Positions 27,401-36,143 of a stretch of 52,251 nucleotides of DNA are shown one piece after another. Origin of the DNA: an uncultured Schlesneria sp. Lineage in GTDB: Bacteria; Planctomycetota; Planctomycetia; Planctomycetales; Planctomycetaceae. Under the pieces are notes generated by a model, which saw only the letters and a list, made by a program, of their open reading frames with translations, had not been told where the DNA came from and did not search any database. Where the stretch lies: NCBI GenBank assembly GCA_903858935.1, contig CAIOKO010000135.1:1-52251 (forward strand). Direction: 5' to 3'. A program made the translations under genes and the position numbers. Position 1 is the stretch's first letter, and each line of letters starts with the position of its first letter.

Positions 27401-29783
27401 CGCCAAGGATCGTCGAGATTTCCAGCAGTGCGCAGATCGCTGTCGGTACGGGAAGCTTTTCGAATTTCTGTTCACTGAGAGTCAATACTGCGCCAGGTGC
27501 GGGGGTTCGGTAGACTGCGACGATTCGTTCTTTTGGCTGGTAAAAGACATTGGGAAGGTCGAGCGGGTCAACTTCCGGAAGTGCAGTACCACCCGCATCC
27601 ATCGCAGCAATCGTTATACGTTGCTCGCCCCCGGCCTCGACCGCAAAATATCCATTCTGACGATCCGCATCGATAAACCGACATTGAGGTACGATGAAAT
27701 CATTCGATTCGCTTCGCGGTAATTCAATATCGCAGAAGACCAACGCCTGGCCTCGCAATCGCTGTTCAAACTGCAACGTCCAGACCCGTTCACCATTCTG
27801 TGGGGCTGCCGCTTTCTGTTCGATGATCCGCAGACTGGGGCATTCGAATCGCAGTGCTGTTCCTGCTGATTCGGGCAGCGCGACGTTGATTGTTCGGATT
27901 CCGCCACCCTGAACTTCGATCACGCTTTGAATGAACGCGTGAAACGTCTGTGGGTCCATTCGACCAAACGTCACGGTTTGTGCCGCAATTCTTGACGGCT
28001 TGCGAGTGATCTTCAGCTTGCCCGAAAACCTTGTGTCCTGTGATTGAAACCGTAAACGCTCGAACGCTGCCTTCAATGGAAGTGGGTCGAGACTCGTCAG
28101 ATCGAAGGCTTCAAGGTCGAGATCGTCGTCGCCACGTATAACAAACGCTCCTTCCGAAAGGCTCGACTGCGGCAGGAACAATTCGGGCAAGTTGACGGTG
28201 ATCGGTTCCGCTTCTACGGGCCAGCCATCGACGTCACGGCGCAAGCCGAGACGGATCTGGCCGCTGGTCTCTGCTGCTAATGGAGGGTCCAGCAGAATGC
28301 GTAATTGATTTGTACCCGGCTGATCCAGGGTGACCGTCTGCCACTTCAACGGTTGATTGTTCCGCTGAATTGTCAGTACCTGCCACTCAGCGGGCAAGTG
28401 GACGTCGAGTTCAAACAGTGAAGCGAAATGAGTCTCAATCGTGAGGGCAGCCTGCAGTTCCAGTCCAGTCGTGTTGACGTCCAGCACTGCAGCGACCGCC
28501 GCTTGAACTTCTCTCTCTTTAGGTTGAGTTGTCAATCGCAAGAAGAAGTCCGATTTCCAGACGTCAAACCTTAGTGATTCGGAAATATTCATCTGGGACA
28601 GGCTGTCCGGCATATCTGCAGCTTGAGTTTGTTCATGGGTGGTCCGACGTAACCCAGCTGACTCATCGACCTGCACGCGAACTCCCGCCGGATACTGGAT
28701 GACAACCTGCCCGATATGTGAAGTCACTCCTACGATCTGCAACGGCGGGACCGTCCAGGCTGTGCCGCTTTCGACGGCCATGACCCCTTTGAAGGAAATT
28801 TTCCTCGCCCCATCGAACGCCTGCCCGTACGTGAGCGAGATATTTGTTCGTTGGGTATCATTCGGGTCATCAGTTAATTCCCAACTTTCAAGCCCGGTCG
28901 ATTCAACGTCGGCAATTTCAAGGTATCGTGGTATCGCAAATGACAACCGGTCGACCGGTTTGCCGAAGATTTGTAAGGTCGTCAGCGCATGCCAGGTCGC
29001 TTCATCAGGAGCGACGTGCAATCCGTATCCGGTCGATGCAAACGTCAGCGAATCTCCCGCATTTTCGGCGGCTCGGTCTGTAATTCTTAATTGAATCCCG
29101 CCAGTCCCACCGACAGCAATTTTGTAATCGGCCACTTGGTCGAGTGAAGCAGGGCGTTCCAGTTGCACATTACCAATTAACAACCGCTTGCCTGCGGGCA
29201 ACGTCAACGTCAGTGTGCCGCTTGGCGCTCGAAGTAGCGAGAAGGTGGCAAGCTGATCGCTTCCCAATGCGTTAAGTTCGGTCGAAAGCTGCAGCTTAAG
29301 AGAATGCTTGCCTCGAGTGTCCGTAAACAGAGATACCGATCCATCGTTATGACGCCCGATGAGTGCCGGTGCGTCGTCGATCAGGACCTGTTCCAGTGAC
29401 AGTCGCTGCAAGGGAAATCGCGACTCACGCCAATCGTCTTCAAACTGAGTTAACTCGGCAGATACCGAAAGTAGCAACTGATCGCCAACGATTTGTGCGG
29501 CGTAATCGGCACTTGTTAAGACGACGGGAATCCCCGCAGGGACCGCATTCCTTTCGGCATTTGCCTTCGCTTGTGTCAGCAGCACATCAAACTTGGCACG
29601 GGGTAGCAACACTCCTTGCTTGTCCCGTTCGACGATCACATCGAGATCTTCAACTGGAACAAAAACCCGCCGAGCTTCGGCCAGTTCAGTTACCGGATCA
29701 CGTGATTGAGCTTGGGCGAATACGGGCAATGCGGCCACCGTCAGCAGTGTGGCAAACAACCATTGAGAAGATTGTGTGTTCAT
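21429..29783 (-). CDS. Giant secreted membrane-anchored protein, apparent two-part fusion
   Basis: A 2784-aa protein with a signal peptide (residues 1-25, ending FAQAQS). Half 1 is a long beta-rich periplasmic region. Two membrane segments follow (about 952-969 and 975-995), the second leading into LLLPAVQQNREASRR, a close match to the DUF1559 pilin-like helix. A Met/Pro-rich stretch (about 1104-1155) and more membrane segments (1238-1310) come next. At 1330-1348, MTAALAMTFLVSHSTYAQG looks like a second signal peptide, and half 2 repeats the domain plan. A Gly-rich stretch (about 2558-2592) precedes C-terminal membrane segments (2702-2782). The 1115-aa neighbour is a paralogue, 46 bp upstream. 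I know no function; a cell-envelope scaffold is plausible. Confidence 0.8.
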   Translation of the reverse strand: MNTQSSQWLFATLLTVAALPVFAQAQSRDPVTELAEARRVFVPVEDLDVIVERDKQGVLLPRAKFDVLLTQAKANAERNAVPAGIPVVLTSADYAAQIVGDQLLLSVSAELTQFEDDWRESRFPLQRLSLEQVLIDDAPALIGRHNDGSVSLFTDTRGKHSLKLQLSTELNALGSDQLATFSLLRAPSGTLTLTLPAGKRLLIGNVQLERPASLDQVADYKIAVGGTGGIQLRITDRAAENAGDSLTFASTGYGLHVAPDEATWHALTTLQIFGKPVDRLSFAIPRYLEIADVESTGLESWELTDDPNDTQRTNISLTYGQAFDGARKISFKGVMAVESGTAWTVPPLQIVGVTSHIGQVVIQYPAGVRVQVDESAGLRRTTHEQTQAADMPDSLSQMNISESLRFDVWKSDFFLRLTTQPKEREVQAAVAAVLDVNTTGLELQAALTIETHFASLFELDVHLPAEWQVLTIQRNNQPLKWQTVTLDQPGTNQLRILLDPPLAAETSGQIRLGLRRDVDGWPVEAEPITVNLPELFLPQSSLSEGAFVIRGDDDLDLEAFDLTSLDPLPLKAAFERLRFQSQDTRFSGKLKITRKPSRIAAQTVTFGRMDPQTFHAFIQSVIEVQGGGIRTINVALPESAGTALRFECPSLRIIEQKAAAPQNGERVWTLQFEQRLRGQALVFCDIELPRSESNDFIVPQCRFIDADRQNGYFAVEAGGEQRITIAAMDAGGTALPEVDPLDLPNVFYQPKERIVAVYRTPAPGAVLTLSEQKFEKLPVPTAICALLEISTILGGTGELQHRATFQFSVVGVQGLDVTLPNGSTLWATLVDGHPVEIRRSGDVYLVPLTATNTPSPQTFGGLRTLQLFYRSEVATSSQLGTVRQTPPSLTVESGQRTALPVEVLEQKWDLHYPEETRLIDNHSPLEPRQPLDGTSLLTTWNSDLRIPTLVDLGWQLLAVFVTIGVITLVTHSYRKKQMVLTLFVMTLIVAGIVPLLLPAVQQNREASRRAQLKNEMMQLGLAAQNYSKTSEGLPSHYYTDDNSVVDRYDKTPILDRDEKVNIQKMKTMPAPSKTLAAPEAGELRKLDEFKNNVALKSHTVRNRFMAPETPMAPAPFGSIMPPSAAMMNRPGPMIDGPGPGVMNPSMNGKHGDAMLGQLGAEAPEAADGDIPHSERQLSLNIRQNQEMGETSNARDLGLLSLAIDFVPPAGSRVKNFHYVGADTSTNGIPLVVDYIDRNSGGALRLFVIALIAMIGWFVRSASTSTKMGCATSGLIIPLALLPLAPTGWLPILDGVFVGTLISIGFWLVCSCVIFCTCCGPRLVGLKLPKMTAALAMTFLVSHSTYAQGEKPNAEKSNPNRQQAVELKPSTTLIVPFDAGTEPLASERVLLSHEQFLQLYRLANPDKFSKRPAPQVGGIFEALYVAKLVANENHPDEAMIEVTARFAVKSFVDGQLLVDLPVGQVAAREAKLNGQTAALITNMGCFKVAISKPGLHVIDFAFGIPAKLSGTTGSFTLPLLPVPAGKMAFELPGKDFLVRVNGSSTIFRRVSQNELKSVEFPIDKGGDVTVAWQPQLAQGAATAVVHVDSVEAITLSDAGTAVSHGFSYRVRQGGIADTSLTLPDTLRLQTVNGPDVGGWELLEVGAARKLRVIFRRNVTDQTRLTIETFLDVKVGTDPQVIAVPQIVPQEITNEIGQVAIFAGNQFSIRAEQVELLSQIDGDKFATQIPVSLPNVPPQLAYRFSKRPFTLSLQATRLESQAHVTSQHAAFISFRKQQLTTRFRYNLTGAPRSSLTFALPENFVLLDCQATGLRDYYVSKTDDGTILTIDLKGPRLGLTEVVLTGFTKRNNAKASIEFPQPRDATRLDSEAAVWLEEGFTSTLDSYEGWRQEDATHVSGELRAIRPSQSAQLSFSSNIMTPSVISLNLTQASPELSANSLSMVTATDVAVIYMLALQWQIDVAKTDTLTFTTPDWLAGKLEFQGTGIREATHVNAGNDRTRWTIHLRSPVNGKYFATATATLPPATTEVLAPALVFEHEQKTVELQRQYVLLINSSLGQLSIVDPTLVESVQREDLPVIIGQEFVDQATELVRVKSLLTAPKWSLRTFAQQATAPASVNIADLTTVLSRDGTYRAQALYTIKNRSRQFLALKMPEGTELLSVFVAGLPSRAVTAKLPSLNGASAQLIALPKASAASLSFPVKIVWRGRLSGPLAKSTQLTREEFSVPAPQIISQQEDADHGIPVARTRWTVYLPEDLEAQAARSTTKHNLSLSDGSDSLYGNAVIQEAGELLGFFEQIRENNRRVQTRINLKQIGVAADNLNELSKALQNYNDSSGSADFAKNKAQVIKRLSEVEKLAREESQKTNEYLSKTNNPAVAQGLNFIQTEGLVEGTAIVNDQQKAVFDSNGGTGIFIADDLLSDGNFNFGLGIQNGESVSESRKEGNSKTDQGKDAGQAENGQPKPSNESGNNKANRAKLRMSNGINIDELNTTVTNNNFNRQYRAVTQQPQQDQSGFQLQNNSDLNTINPNSITVNGNDGVGTLWNRESPPDVPQSSNPALGFQNGSFGNPGGIGGGGMGGAAMPGSGIGSGYRNIRDNLGTLNQPPADSLPDPITFSHNYNLQVIPNTPPGMPVGQLAQNNRQSGEQVIAQRRQMENGIPGANAHPTSKQPGGLSLGINLPVSGRKLVFTKAGGDPKLALDIRPRKSIRWAMGLAWTAVWLSVGATILVTLRQPSGIRKLIHHLPIAIALLGVLGFCILPSPLNAASFVLFLISAMVTAWKKPVAGI

Positions 29784-29829
29784 AAGAAACCTCGTAGCCG
29801 AGGAGCGGTGTTCGTAGGGATGATCGATA

Positions 29830-32800
29830 TTACGATGGATTGGCGACCGCCGCAGTTGGATCGTCTGGCGGCAGTGTTGTCGGCGGTGGTTCGACCGTCG
29901 AAATGAGCGATGGCTTCAAACTCAACAAGCCATGGATTAACCAGATCGCCACGAGTGCTGCCAGTCCGTATGAGGCGACTTGCAGACCATTAAGAATCAG
30001 GTCGTGATCCTTCAGGGCGTAGGCGCAGGAGGCGAAAAGCGCCAGGACTAACAGCGTCAATTTGTTGTCCCATGACGTGTTTCGAAGAATCAGGGCAATC
30101 AAAACCAGAGCCCCACTGACGATCCACGTATAAAACGGCAGATGCCACCAGCCGACTTCGATCTGTTTACTTCCACCAAGGTTCATAAACTGAAACCATT
30201 TTCCTTCTGTCGGAAAATCGAAGATTCCCCCGGTGTCATGCCCGATCCATTCGTCGAGATTCTGTTCGCCAAACGTGGAACTTGTGCGACCAAGAATTGA
30301 TTCACGCAGGCGTGTTTTGGTCTGGACACTGAAATTCTGTTGAATCCGGTTGCCTTCCTTAATTGTCGGAGTGCCGATCAGCGAATATTCAGGTGGAACC
30401 CAGATCTTGGTATAGAGCTGTTGGACAGCGACCCCCACGTTTCCGTCGCCACCAATCACAGGCAGGCGGGCCAGTAACCTTCCGCCTGCTTCGGCGAAGG
30501 GAGCGGGGTTGAATGAATGGCGGAAGACCAGTGACAGCGTAAATGGTTCGTCCGACGACTTCGTGCGAGCGACGCTGATGAAGTACGAGGTCCAGCCCTT
30601 ATCCCCTTTCAAATCGGCTTTTTCGAGAGCCGTTTGTTTGCGATCAACAAACACACCAAGCACATCGACGTTCTCTGGCAGATCGATTCGAAGCCGCTGC
30701 CGTTCACTGGACTTCAGCACATACCTGCAGCGGTAAATGCCGACACCCGCGCGATCCAGGACCATTTCAACAAGGGCCTTGCTGACGACGGTCTCGATCA
30801 CCCCTTGGATATCGTACTTACTTGATGCCAGTTCAAGTTTCACCGGCTGCTTGAAGTAACGGTATGCGACGAATCCGTCCTGCGCAATATTTTGCAATTC
30901 CCGCACATCAATCGGTTCCACATCGCCACCGCTGGCAGTCGCCGAGACGGATAACGCCCGATCCTTGAGCACCGTCATTTCGCCAATTGTCCGAGATAAC
31001 CTGATGTCTCGTTTTCCCTGAGGGCCGTCGGACTTGTCATACGGGTCGATGGCCTGGATCACTTCAATCGCTGCCGACTCTTTATTGGCCCCCTCGCCCG
31101 CAGTCGGCACTATGTCATATTTGATCTCAAACTGCTGTGTTCCAAGCACATCGCGGGGTGTTACGACCGTACATGTCACCCAGCCATCAACCGGAGGACT
31201 CTTTTTGATCGGAAGCGACGACCCGTCAGAGGTTGATGTAATCTGCAGTCGATCAGCGACCGCTTCAGGAGCAAGAAATCGAAATGTGTCGATTCCAGCA
31301 TATTCGATAATATAGGTCAGACGAGTCGTGACCTGAACTTGCCCTTGTTTGACATTCGCGCGGGTTCCGACAATCGCGGTCAGACGAGTCGATTTGCGAA
31401 CGGTTCGAACCGGGATCTCGATCGGCCGTCGGTTAAACAACCATGAGGAAACCAGTCGGGCATTCGCGACGACTTCAGGTTGAGGTGCCGGATCACGCTG
31501 AACTGACACCAACTTCTCGTCATCCGTGTTCACCTCAATCGCTTCCGGGGCGTAGATCTGGACTTTGCCATTTTCAAGCTCGGTTCCCAATGGTTCCAAT
31601 AGTGGCAAAACCTGGTCTGTCTTCTCCGCAGTTGGGTCAAGTGTCCGGATCGAAGTGACCATCAACGGCAGAGTTCCTAACGTCTTTTCCCGCAGGCTGA
31701 CTGTCAGCCAGGTTTTGTCAGGCGAAACAAAAAATTGCTTCATGTTGTCGCAAATGACGTTCTCGATCGTCAGGTCATCCGGCAGTTTAAACTTCAGTTC
31801 GAACACGCCAGCCCGGTCGATCGTGTAATTCAAAACCGACCTCAGTCGAAGCTGATCGTCCCGAAAGACAAGTTGAGAAGCGTGGTCGACAATCAGCCGT
31901 GGCTCTACCGGCTTCGAGAGCAGTTTCAGACGAAGCATGGGATTGTAGTAGTTGTAATACACGGCGCCAGGACGTCTGATTTTCGAATCGACATCACCTT
32001 CCGCTACGCGTAAAAGTCCACGTTGTTCTTCAACGGTCAATGTCAGTTCGTTGCCCGACTTCACCGCGATTTGGCCGCTTTCGCGAATGACATCGATCGC
32101 ATGTATGCCAAATGCAGTCGTCCCGTCCTGGCCGGCAACATCAAATGCTTCAACCGGAGTGGCACGTTCGGTGTGAACTCCCAGTTGAACTTTTCCATCG
32201 GCGCGACTGAGTAACTCGACTGTGACAACTTGGCGGTTATCTTCGTCAACTGCTTTCCATTCTTTGATTTTCGCATCCGAGGTGATGTCGAGAATGCGAT
32301 GTCCTTTCGGAACGGCGAATTTGAATTTTTCCAATTGACCTCGAAGGATTTCGTATGTCAACCAGGCATCCGTGTGAATCAGCCCATCTTCCACCGTCAC
32401 CAAAGTGTGATTCGTGACACTGGCGAGCAATTCCATATCGGGCTTTGTTCCGACTCGGGGATGCCAGCGGACTGAGATTTTTTCGGTCGAACCGATTGTT
32501 GCTTTGATCTTCGATTCTTTTGCAGCAACTTCTACTGGCTGAGTCGTCAGTTTTGGCTTCAACTCCATCGACTGGTCGGCTTCCGGGACCAGCAGTTCAA
32601 AGTCAGTGATTCCGACGGCGGGAACATCCAGTTCGAGACTTTTTCCGTCCGGAGCGGTTCGGACGCGGGCAGTCAATTCGAGCGAAATTCTGTGCTCGCC
32701 CGCAGTTGGCAACAGTAACGAATAAGTTCCGTTTCCCGTACCACGGAGCAGGACTTTTCCGGTATCGGATGTCAGCTTCCCGATCGCTGCTTCGCCGAAT

Positions 32801-33177
32801 TTGACCGGAATCTCGGCCCATCCCTTTTCCAGAACCTGAACAACAAGCGTCGCCGAAATCTGAGCGATATCTTTTTCCACCTTTGCCGAGTAACTGGCTG
32901 AAGTAATCACCCCGGAAACGGGTGGGTGATCCGGTTTTCGCATCCCGTCTCCAAACGCCTTTTCCCAGAGCTTGATGTAATCCGCATAAGGGACAAGTAC
33001 CGATCCATCCGGCTTCTCGAAAACCGCCTTTAAGTTCTTGAACGGCATATAGATCAACCGCTCAGGCGGCTTTTCCTTTTCCGCGTTTCCCCCATTTTGG
33101 GACCATGCTGTACCGATAAGAAGACAGAATGTGACACACAGTTTTGCCACAAGTCCGAAATAGCGTGTTGTTTGCAT
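29830..33177 (-). CDS. Large secreted membrane-anchored protein, paralogue of the giant protein
   Basis: A 1115-aa protein. A signal peptide ends near LIGTAWSQ. The N-terminal motif LIYMPFKNLKAVFEK followed by VLVPYADYIKLWEKA is echoed in the giant protein (RRVFVPVEDLDVIVER, VLLPRAKFD). It is echoed again in that protein's second half (RVLLSHEQFLQLYRLA). Most of the chain is predicted beta-strand. Later segments such as YRCRYVLKSSERQRLRIDLP also have counterparts in half 2. Three membrane segments lie at about 1015-1035, 1040-1058 and 1065-1090, and a Pro-rich tail ends the chain. It lies 46 bp upstream of the giant gene, so the two are probably co-transcribed and may form one complex. Function unknown. 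Confidence 0.8.
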   Translation of the reverse strand: MQTTRYFGLVAKLCVTFCLLIGTAWSQNGGNAEKEKPPERLIYMPFKNLKAVFEKPDGSVLVPYADYIKLWEKAFGDGMRKPDHPPVSGVITSASYSAKVEKDIAQISATLVVQVLEKGWAEIPVKFGEAAIGKLTSDTGKVLLRGTGNGTYSLLLPTAGEHRISLELTARVRTAPDGKSLELDVPAVGITDFELLVPEADQSMELKPKLTTQPVEVAAKESKIKATIGSTEKISVRWHPRVGTKPDMELLASVTNHTLVTVEDGLIHTDAWLTYEILRGQLEKFKFAVPKGHRILDITSDAKIKEWKAVDEDNRQVVTVELLSRADGKVQLGVHTERATPVEAFDVAGQDGTTAFGIHAIDVIRESGQIAVKSGNELTLTVEEQRGLLRVAEGDVDSKIRRPGAVYYNYYNPMLRLKLLSKPVEPRLIVDHASQLVFRDDQLRLRSVLNYTIDRAGVFELKFKLPDDLTIENVICDNMKQFFVSPDKTWLTVSLREKTLGTLPLMVTSIRTLDPTAEKTDQVLPLLEPLGTELENGKVQIYAPEAIEVNTDDEKLVSVQRDPAPQPEVVANARLVSSWLFNRRPIEIPVRTVRKSTRLTAIVGTRANVKQGQVQVTTRLTYIIEYAGIDTFRFLAPEAVADRLQITSTSDGSSLPIKKSPPVDGWVTCTVVTPRDVLGTQQFEIKYDIVPTAGEGANKESAAIEVIQAIDPYDKSDGPQGKRDIRLSRTIGEMTVLKDRALSVSATASGGDVEPIDVRELQNIAQDGFVAYRYFKQPVKLELASSKYDIQGVIETVVSKALVEMVLDRAGVGIYRCRYVLKSSERQRLRIDLPENVDVLGVFVDRKQTALEKADLKGDKGWTSYFISVARTKSSDEPFTLSLVFRHSFNPAPFAEAGGRLLARLPVIGGDGNVGVAVQQLYTKIWVPPEYSLIGTPTIKEGNRIQQNFSVQTKTRLRESILGRTSSTFGEQNLDEWIGHDTGGIFDFPTEGKWFQFMNLGGSKQIEVGWWHLPFYTWIVSGALVLIALILRNTSWDNKLTLLVLALFASCAYALKDHDLILNGLQVASYGLAALVAIWLIHGLLSLKPSLISTVEPPPTTLPPDDPTAAVANPS

Positions 33178-33641
33178 AGGCCAGTCCTACTTTTCCTGGT
33201 GCTGAGAGTCGCTACGCAGCGCCATAATACGGGAGGTTCCCGTTAACAGGGTAACTTCAGCAGATAGGGAAGTTGATGTCGAGTCTGACGATTCGGAAAA
33301 CCGGTCAAAATCGGCGAGAGAACGGGATTACACGCATCAGCCAAACTGAGTACACGATTCGACGCAGGAAATGACGGGAAAACTCCCGATTTTGTCTGAA
33401 TTGTCTGAAAAATTGAGCTCAACGTTCAATTAGAACCAAAAAGTAGCAGAGTACTTGGAGTTCAGACAATGCGTCAGCGGTTTCGCATGCGTCGTTTTTC
33501 GGTTGATTTTCCTATGGGTTTTCGCCTTTCGAAACGTAAAGTTCTTTTTATGTGCCGGCCGTTGAAAAGCCAAATGTGACGGGCGGAACCGAAGCTGTAA
33601 CGCCGTATTTGTTCCCGTCAAAAATCCTTCCGGCCTGAGTC
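33178..33641. other. Intergenic spacer
   Basis: About 460 bp between the 1115-aa gene and the serine protease gene, both on the minus strand. It must hold the promoter for the giant-protein operon, but no convincing -35/-10 pair was picked out. TTGTCTGAA occurs twice in tandem near 33394-33411. No gene is supported. Confidence 0.5.
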
Positions 33642-34442
33642 TTATTTATTCATCATCAATTCAATTGTTTCGCGCAGAAAAGCGGCCTGACCAACGATCG
33701 AAAGGCCCATGGGGGTATGCATGGTCTTCTCTTCAAATGGCAGCGACGATCGGTCTGTCTGTCGGTGCATTCCTAGAACAATTCCTACGACAAATGGTTG
33801 CTCATTGACGATCGTCGCAACAGGGGCTCCGCTGTCTCCACCGAAGGCCCGATAGTCGATGAGCATTGTTTTTGTTGATTTTAGCGGAGTCAACGGGTGC
33901 GAAGCGATGGAGCCTTTCCTCAGAACTGGCCATCCCGCTTCGTTGGCTTCGAGCTTTGCAGGGTAGCAGGGGGTCCATGTTTCACGACCCACCCGAACAG
34001 TTTTGTTGATGACGTGAGCTTCATCAGCCAGTTGATCGAGCAAAAGTGGTTTTGCAGCAGTATTTTCCGGTAAATCGACAAAGATTGTGGCGATATCAAT
34101 ATCAGGATGACGGGTCCACAGCGGTTTTCCTTCGTTTCTAACCACGATTGTCAGTGGCTGACGGGAAAAAACCTGGCCTTCGTTTTCCGAGCGTAAGATC
34201 AATTCACATTCATTTCCCGACATTTGTTCCATAACGTGCGCAGCGGTCGCAAGGATCACTCGACGAGGATTTAACGCGTCCGTTTCTTTTGTCGCGATCA
34301 AAAAACAGGTGCCCGAATGCTCTCGATCAGCGATACGAAACGTCGCCTGAAGTAATTCTTCGACAGGATTGTCCGCAAAGGTTTCCCGAGTCACAAGAAT
34401 CAAAACGAGTAGAATCAGCTTCTGAGTGATTCGTACAGCCAT
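33642..34442 (-). CDS. Secreted trypsin-like serine protease
   Basis: A 266-aa protein from the ATG at 34442 (MAVRITQKLILLVLIL), with AGAGG about 8 nt upstream; the longer frame lacks this. A signal peptide ends near RETFADN. The catalytic triad is visible: His in LATAAHVME, Asp in HPDIDIATIF and Ser in FGGDSGAPVA. This is the S1 trypsin/DegP-like order without a PDZ domain. It should act in the periplasm on proteins. It is short and apparently a single domain. The gene stands alone, divergent from the isocitrate dehydrogenase gene. Confidence 0.85.
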   Translation of the reverse strand: MAVRITQKLILLVLILVTRETFADNPVEELLQATFRIADREHSGTCFLIATKETDALNPRRVILATAAHVMEQMSGNECELILRSENEGQVFSRQPLTIVVRNEGKPLWTRHPDIDIATIFVDLPENTAAKPLLLDQLADEAHVINKTVRVGRETWTPCYPAKLEANEAGWPVLRKGSIASHPLTPLKSTKTMLIDYRAFGGDSGAPVATIVNEQPFVVGIVLGMHRQTDRSSLPFEEKTMHTPMGLSIVGQAAFLRETIELMMNK

Positions 34443-34860
34443 GAGACTAGCCTCTGTGCGTTGAAGGGGTAATTGCAATTGCCACTGAACATTACGTTCT
34501 CATTCCCGAAACAGACAAGAGGGATTTCCTCCTTGAACCCCTTCCTGGAGTCGGTCATTTCGATGTTTTTACAGCTGAATTGTTCAAACTCTGTTGGCTC
34601 AACTGCTGCGCCTATATGAAATGTCGGATTTGCGTCAGATGGTATCCCTTGCAACGTTGCAGCGGGTTGTGTTAGGGTCGAAGTTTGTGCATCGTATGCC
34701 AATCCTGATGCAGTCGAGTCGGTCGGCGTCAGCCCCTCGATTCTTCTTCCTTGTTCAGAGTGAATCTGGCAACTGGACGTAAAAGAATCCCAGGGCTAAC
34801 GCCGTGGCACTCGCGTGTTTCGGTACGTTTGTCCTTCTGATGAAAGAGTCACCAGTCAAT
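34443..34860. promoter_or_regulatory. Divergent intergenic region with a palindrome
   Basis: About 420 bp between the protease and icd genes. GGTAATTGCAATTGCC (34468-34483) is a near-perfect 16-bp palindrome about 25 bp upstream of the protease start and could be an operator. No clear sigma-70 promoter was identified for either gene. The open frames in this gap lack ribosome sites and are not supported. Confidence 0.3.
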
Positions 34861-36033
34861 ATGTATAATGTTACTCTTATTCCAGGCGATGGTGTCGGTC
34901 CTGAGATTGCCGAAGCAACCCGAAGATGCGTCGAAGCCACCGGCGTTAAAATCAGTTGGGATGTCCAGGAATGTGGTATCGAAGTAATCGAGAAGGTCGG
35001 CAAAGTTCCTGATTCTGTCCTTGCCTCGATTCGTAAAAATAAGGTCGCTCTGAAGGCCCCGATTACTACCCCGATCGGTAAAGGATTTCGTTCGGTCAAC
35101 GTGTTTCTGCGCCAAGAACTCGGTTTGTATGCCTGTATTCGTCCGTGCAAAAGTTTCCCAGGGGTCCGTACCTATTTCAGCGAATCTAACGTCAACCTTG
35201 TAGTCGTTCGCGAAAACACCGAAGACCTGTACGCAGGGGTCGAATTCCAGGCGGGACTCCCGGCAACTTCGGAACTGATCCAGGCGATCAACAAGGCTGC
35301 GACGGGAAAGAAAATCACGACGGGTCTGGATACGACCGGAATCAGTATCAAGCCAATCTCGACGGAAGGGACTCGAAATATTGCTAATTTTGCGTTCGAT
35401 TACGCCGTTAAACATGGTCGAAAGTCGGTAACCTCCGTCTGTAAGGCGAACATCATGAAGTTCACCGATGGCCTGTGGTACGACGAATCACGTGCTGTCG
35501 CTGCGTCATATAAAGCGAAATTCGAACAGCCAGAACTGAAAACGAAATCAGATCCGGCTCTCGACGGTAAAGTGCCGGATGGAAGCAAGGTAACGTACAT
35601 GGAACGTCTGATCGACAACATGTGCATGCAACTCGTTCAGAAACCCGAGTTGTACGACGTGATCCTGCTTCCAAACCTCTATGGCGACATTCTGAGCGAC
35701 CTGTGTGCCGGTCTGGTTGGGGGCCTTGGTGTTGCTCCAGGCGCCAACTATGGTGCTGATTCCGCGATCTTCGAAGCGACTCACGGCAGTGCTCCAAAGT
35801 ACAAGGGTCAGAACAAGGTTAATCCGACAGCACTTATCCTGTCTGCAAAACTGATGCTCGAACATCTCGGTGAGCAGAAAGCCGCCGATCGACTCGAAGC
35901 TGCAGTCGCGAGTGTTATCTCGGAAGGGAAAGACGTCACCTACGATCTCAAGCCACACCGCACCGATCCGACAGCAGTTGGTACCAGCCAGATGGCAGAT
36001 GCCATTTGCAAGAAGGTTGCTGAACTCGCATGA
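34861..36033 (+). CDS. icd: Isocitrate dehydrogenase
   Basis: About 390 aa from the ATG at 34861 ([19 protein letters not shown]), the start that matches family length; an ATG at 34840 and a GTG at 34804 are in frame. It oxidatively decarboxylates isocitrate to 2-oxoglutarate in the TCA cycle. Substrate-site segments are [20 protein letters not shown] (with the Ser corresponding to E. coli Ser113), [11 protein letters not shown] and [14 protein letters not shown]. The cofactor segment is [15 protein letters not shown]. Lys-Tyr here and Tyr in VTYD are as in NADP enzymes, but the following Arg (E. coli 395) is replaced by Pro, so cofactor preference is uncertain. A terminator-like hairpin follows the stop. 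Confidence 0.92.
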   Translation: MYNVTLIPGDGVGPEIAEATRRCVEATGVKISWDVQECGIEVIEKVGKVPDSVLASIRKNKVALKAPITTPIGKGFRSVNVFLRQELGLYACIRPCKSFPGVRTYFSESNVNLVVVRENTEDLYAGVEFQAGLPATSELIQAINKAATGKKITTGLDTTGISIKPISTEGTRNIANFAFDYAVKHGRKSVTSVCKANIMKFTDGLWYDESRAVAASYKAKFEQPELKTKSDPALDGKVPDGSKVTYMERLIDNMCMQLVQKPELYDVILLPNLYGDILSDLCAGLVGGLGVAPGANYGADSAIFEATHGSAPKYKGQNKVNPTALILSAKLMLEHLGEQKAADRLEAAVASVISEGKDVTYDLKPHRTDPTAVGTSQMADAICKKVAELA

Positions 36034-36049
36034 CTTAACTAAAGGTTCT

Positions 36050-36080
36050 GGTGAGCCGGGCGGCGCAGGCCCCCGGACTC
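36050..36080. repeat. GC-rich hairpin repeat copy
   Basis: The reverse complement reads GAGTCCGGGGGC, then CTGCGCCGC, then CCGGCTCACC. It closely matches the hairpin repeat at 16415-16443. It sits just after icd. Confidence 0.45.
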
Positions 36081-36092
36081 GTCGGTTTTGAA

Positions 36093-36143
36093 GAGGGGTC
36101 GAGCGTTCAAATTTCAAAATTGGCCGCTCGACCTCTGTTTTTT
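36093..36143 (+). terminator. Rho-independent terminator of icd
   Basis: GGTCGAGCG (36097-36105) and CGCTCGACC (36125-36133) form a perfect 9-bp stem. The sequence TCTGTTTTTTC follows directly. The 19-nt loop carries most of one arm of a second, longer inverted repeat (36105-36126 with 36160-36181). Confidence 0.65.
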
